Shown: in pieces, positions 62,705 through 64,000 of the stretch
Numbering within the stretch: position 1 is the stretch's first letter
Layout: every line of letters starts with the position of its first letter
DNA from: CAVSWT01 sp963731745
Lineage (GTDB): Bacteria > Bacteroidota > Ignavibacteria > Ignavibacteriales > Ignavibacteriaceae
Assembly (NCBI GenBank): GCA_963731745.1
Contig: CAVSWT010000015.1
Location: 206,841-270,840, forward strand
Direction: 5' to 3'
DNA: 64,000 nucleotides
The notes under the pieces: generated by a model
Seen by the model: only the letters and a program-made list of their open reading frames with translations
Databases searched by the model: none
What the model was told of the DNA's origin: nothing
Translations under genes and position numbers: made by a program

Positions 62705-62735
62705 TTTGTATTTAAAATAATATTCGCTATGTTTC
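62705..62735 (+). promoter_or_regulatory. Bacteroidota-type promoter upstream of the DUF5343-like gene
   Basis: TTTG, exactly 19 bases, then TATGTTTC (consensus TAnnTTTG, one mismatch). It lies 28 bases before the ATG, and AAGGAGAGG is in place as ribosome binding site. Confidence 0.45.
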
Positions 62736-62763
62736 GGGGGTAATAATAAAAAAGGAGAGGTTT

Positions 62764-63474
62764 ATGCCAAAATTTGTCGATTATCCGAGGGGCTCTTTAA
62801 AAGTGCTCTCTGAAATTGCAACCGCCGTAAAGGACCTTGGGGGTTCCTGTTCGTTAGAAACCTGTGCAGATTATCTAAACAAAAAAGTTTCCGGCTCATT
62901 TAAGTCGCAAGTTAGTTCGGCTATTAAGTATAATTTTATAAATACACAAAAGGGAATGTTATCAACAACTCCTCATTTTAAAAAACTTTCATTGGCTTAC
63001 GATGACGAAGAAAAAACTGGATTGCTTAGAGAGTCATTTTTTAATATTCCTGTATTCAAATCCATTTATGAGAGATTTGTTAATGGGAAATTACCTGTAA
63101 ACACATTGGATAAAATTCTGATTAGAGAGTTTGATGTACCAGAAAGAATTGCAGGAAGAATTGCAAATTATTTCAGTGGAGCTGCGAGAGAAGCAAATTT
63201 ATTAAATGCAGATAATTCATTTGTTTCATTAAATGGAATTGATGACGATACTGAAGTATCATCAGAAAACGAAAACAACAATAAGGATATTATTCTAAAA
63301 AACAGTGACAAGTTTGTTATTAAAGATAAGAATAAAAATAATTTTTTGATAAAGATAAGTGGACCAGGGATACATTTTGAAAAAGAAATTAAATCAGAAG
63401 ATGATTTTATTATAGTAAATGCTATAATTCAAAATATCCAAAAACAGCTTGTTAAAAAAAGTGAGACTGAATAA
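62764..63474 (+). CDS. DUF5343-like protein, probable winged-helix domain
   Basis: 236 residues. The N-terminal half (RGSLKVLSEIATAVKDLGGS, YLNKKVSGSFKSQVSSAIKYNFI, TTPHFKKLSLAYDDEEKTGLLRESFFNIPVFKSIYERF) looks like the DUF5343 family, which is predicted to contain winged-helix DNA-binding folds. The C-terminal part (DKFVIKDKNKNNFLIKISGP) is a small beta domain with no known relatives. The ribosome binding site AAGGAGAGG is strong, and a terminator follows 3 bases after the stop. Function unknown; a regulator is a reasonable guess. Confidence 0.65.
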   Translation: MPKFVDYPRGSLKVLSEIATAVKDLGGSCSLETCADYLNKKVSGSFKSQVSSAIKYNFINTQKGMLSTTPHFKKLSLAYDDEEKTGLLRESFFNIPVFKSIYERFVNGKLPVNTLDKILIREFDVPERIAGRIANYFSGAAREANLLNADNSFVSLNGIDDDTEVSSENENNNKDIILKNSDKFVIKDKNKNNFLIKISGPGIHFEKEIKSEDDFIIVNAIIQNIQKQLVKKSETE

Positions 63475-63477
63475 AAA

Positions 63478-63505
63478 ACCCGAAGTTAGTGACTTAACTT
63501 CGGGT
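63478..63505 (+). terminator. Hairpin after the DUF5343-like gene
   Basis: An 11-base stem, ACCCGAAGTTA / TAACTTCGGGT, with a 6-base loop begins 4 bases after the stop. The 3' tail (AAAATAAAAA) is A-rich rather than T-rich, so it may act as an RNA stabiliser instead of a terminator. Confidence 0.6.
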
Positions 63506-63628
63506 AAAATAAAAACCCAAAACAATAATCAATGGTTTGCCTCGGGTTCTTTTTTGAATGCACATAAAAATATATATATAAAAAGTTATTGGCAAGCCTA
63601 TTCAATTACTATAATTGATGAGGTTATC

Positions 63629-63754
63629 ATGTCATCAAGAAAACGTCCCGGATATCACCTGATTTTCAGGCAATATAGAACTCTCTCTAACGGGACAGTG
63701 CTTGACGCTTATGACTACGGCTTAAAGGCGTGGCCAATTTGGGTTAAGGACTAA
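63629..63754 (+). CDS. Small basic protein of 41 residues
   Basis: MSSRKRPGYHLIFRQYRTLS followed by NGTVLDAYDYGLKAWPIWV and KD. GAGG lies 6 bases before the ATG. It is rich in aromatic and basic residues, with a regular beta-like pattern. Short proteins with the KRPGYHL...YRTL.NGTVLDA...GLKAWPIWV layout recur in related bacteria as far as I recall, but no function is known. The open frame extends far upstream, but only this part looks coding. A hairpin follows at 63760. Confidence 0.6.
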   Translation: MSSRKRPGYHLIFRQYRTLSNGTVLDAYDYGLKAWPIWVKD

Positions 63755-63759
63755 AGTAA

Positions 63760-63794
63760 GCTGTGCTGCTGTAGGACATCTATGGCAGTACAGC
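63760..63794 (+). terminator. Probable terminator after the small protein gene
   Basis: GCTGTGCTGCT and GGCAGTACAGC pair at 9 of 11 positions around a 13-base loop, followed by ATTTATTTTTAAC. It starts 5 bases after the stop codon. Confidence 0.65.
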
Positions 63795-63913
63795 ATTTAT
63801 TTTTAACGATTCATTATTTACTCTAATAAATAAAGAACCAAATTAATTTCATTAAGATATATAAGTTTCTTCCATTGTTTCCCTTTCCGCTTTTTTTTAG
63901 TTTTATTTCAACC

Positions 63914-64000
63914 ATGAAAAAAATTTTTACCCTCATTAGCAGATTGTCCATTGCAGCTCTGCTAAGTTTGTTTTTATTATTTAGCACTTCTTACGCAGAT
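63914..64000 (+). CDS. Start of a secreted protein gene, cut by the window end
   Basis: 29 codons: MKKIFTLISRLSIAALLSLF, then LLFSTSYAD, a textbook signal peptide with an Ala-x-Ala-like cleavage region (TSYA). No stop before the window end. The family cannot be told from this part. Confidence 0.6.
   Translation, partial: MKKIFTLISRLSIAALLSLFLLFSTSYAD

Overview
The window is AT-rich bacterial DNA, densely coding on both strands. The best guess is the Ignavibacteria/Melioribacter branch of Bacteroidota-Chlorobi. The reasons are a secreted glycoside hydrolase ending in a type IX secretion (T9SS) sorting domain with the motif NYPNPFNPTTKI, further T9SS tail fragments, Bacteroidota-style promoters (TTTG-N19-TAnnTTTG), many lipoproteins, and a PER/CfxA-like class A beta-lactamase. 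No rRNA, tRNA or CRISPR array was recognised.

Layout. 1-8.8 kb: the 3' end of glycogen phosphorylase, an SDR enzyme, a YdjM-like membrane protein, Ada, oligoendopeptidase F, a cupin, a broken MscS channel and a thioesterase. 8.9-13.5 kb: six minus-strand genes for pilin-like proteins, forming two diverged copies of one three-gene cassette (V-like, W-like, X-like). 13.6-21.1 kb: a complete histidine operon on the minus strand, hisG-(four-helix protein)-hisD-hisC-hisB-hisH-hisA-hisF-hisIE. It is preceded by a 26-codon leader peptide with six His codons in a run of seven and by an intrinsic terminator, which is a classical attenuator. 21.1-30.4 kb: an ECF sigma factor with two small genes, a beta-propeller lipoprotein, a flavoprotein, an ABC1 kinase, a Gfo/Idh/MocA oxidoreductase, a cytochrome c and an NmrA protein. 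30.7-41.2 kb: secreted and periplasmic enzymes (esterase, M1-type peptidase, beta-lactamase, T9SS glycosidase), arylamine N-acetyltransferase, MsrB and DinB. 41.3-50.6 kb: a minus-strand housekeeping block mfd, PAP2, murQ, rsmG, mnmG, mnmE, with two parS-like palindromes between mnmG and mnmE. 50.9-56.5 kb: a chaperone operon (CbpA/DnaJ-like, htpG, clpB) behind a perfect TTGACA-N17-TATAAT promoter. 56.7-64 kb: an accessory region with gene remnants, a large lipoprotein, an MNT/HEPN pair, a Crp/Fnr regulator, YceI, several families of palindromic intergenic repeats, a DOPA-dioxygenase fragment and small hypothetical genes.

A recurrent oddity is that five otherwise normal genes (pepF, mscS twice, hisIE, the propeller lipoprotein, the M1 peptidase) are each broken by what looks like one extra base, usually in or beside a short homopolymer. 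Removing that base restores a family-typical protein in every case. This may be sequencing error in a draft or metagenome assembly, or genuine recent gene decay. Functions were assigned from recognised motifs and gene order by eye; no database search was run.
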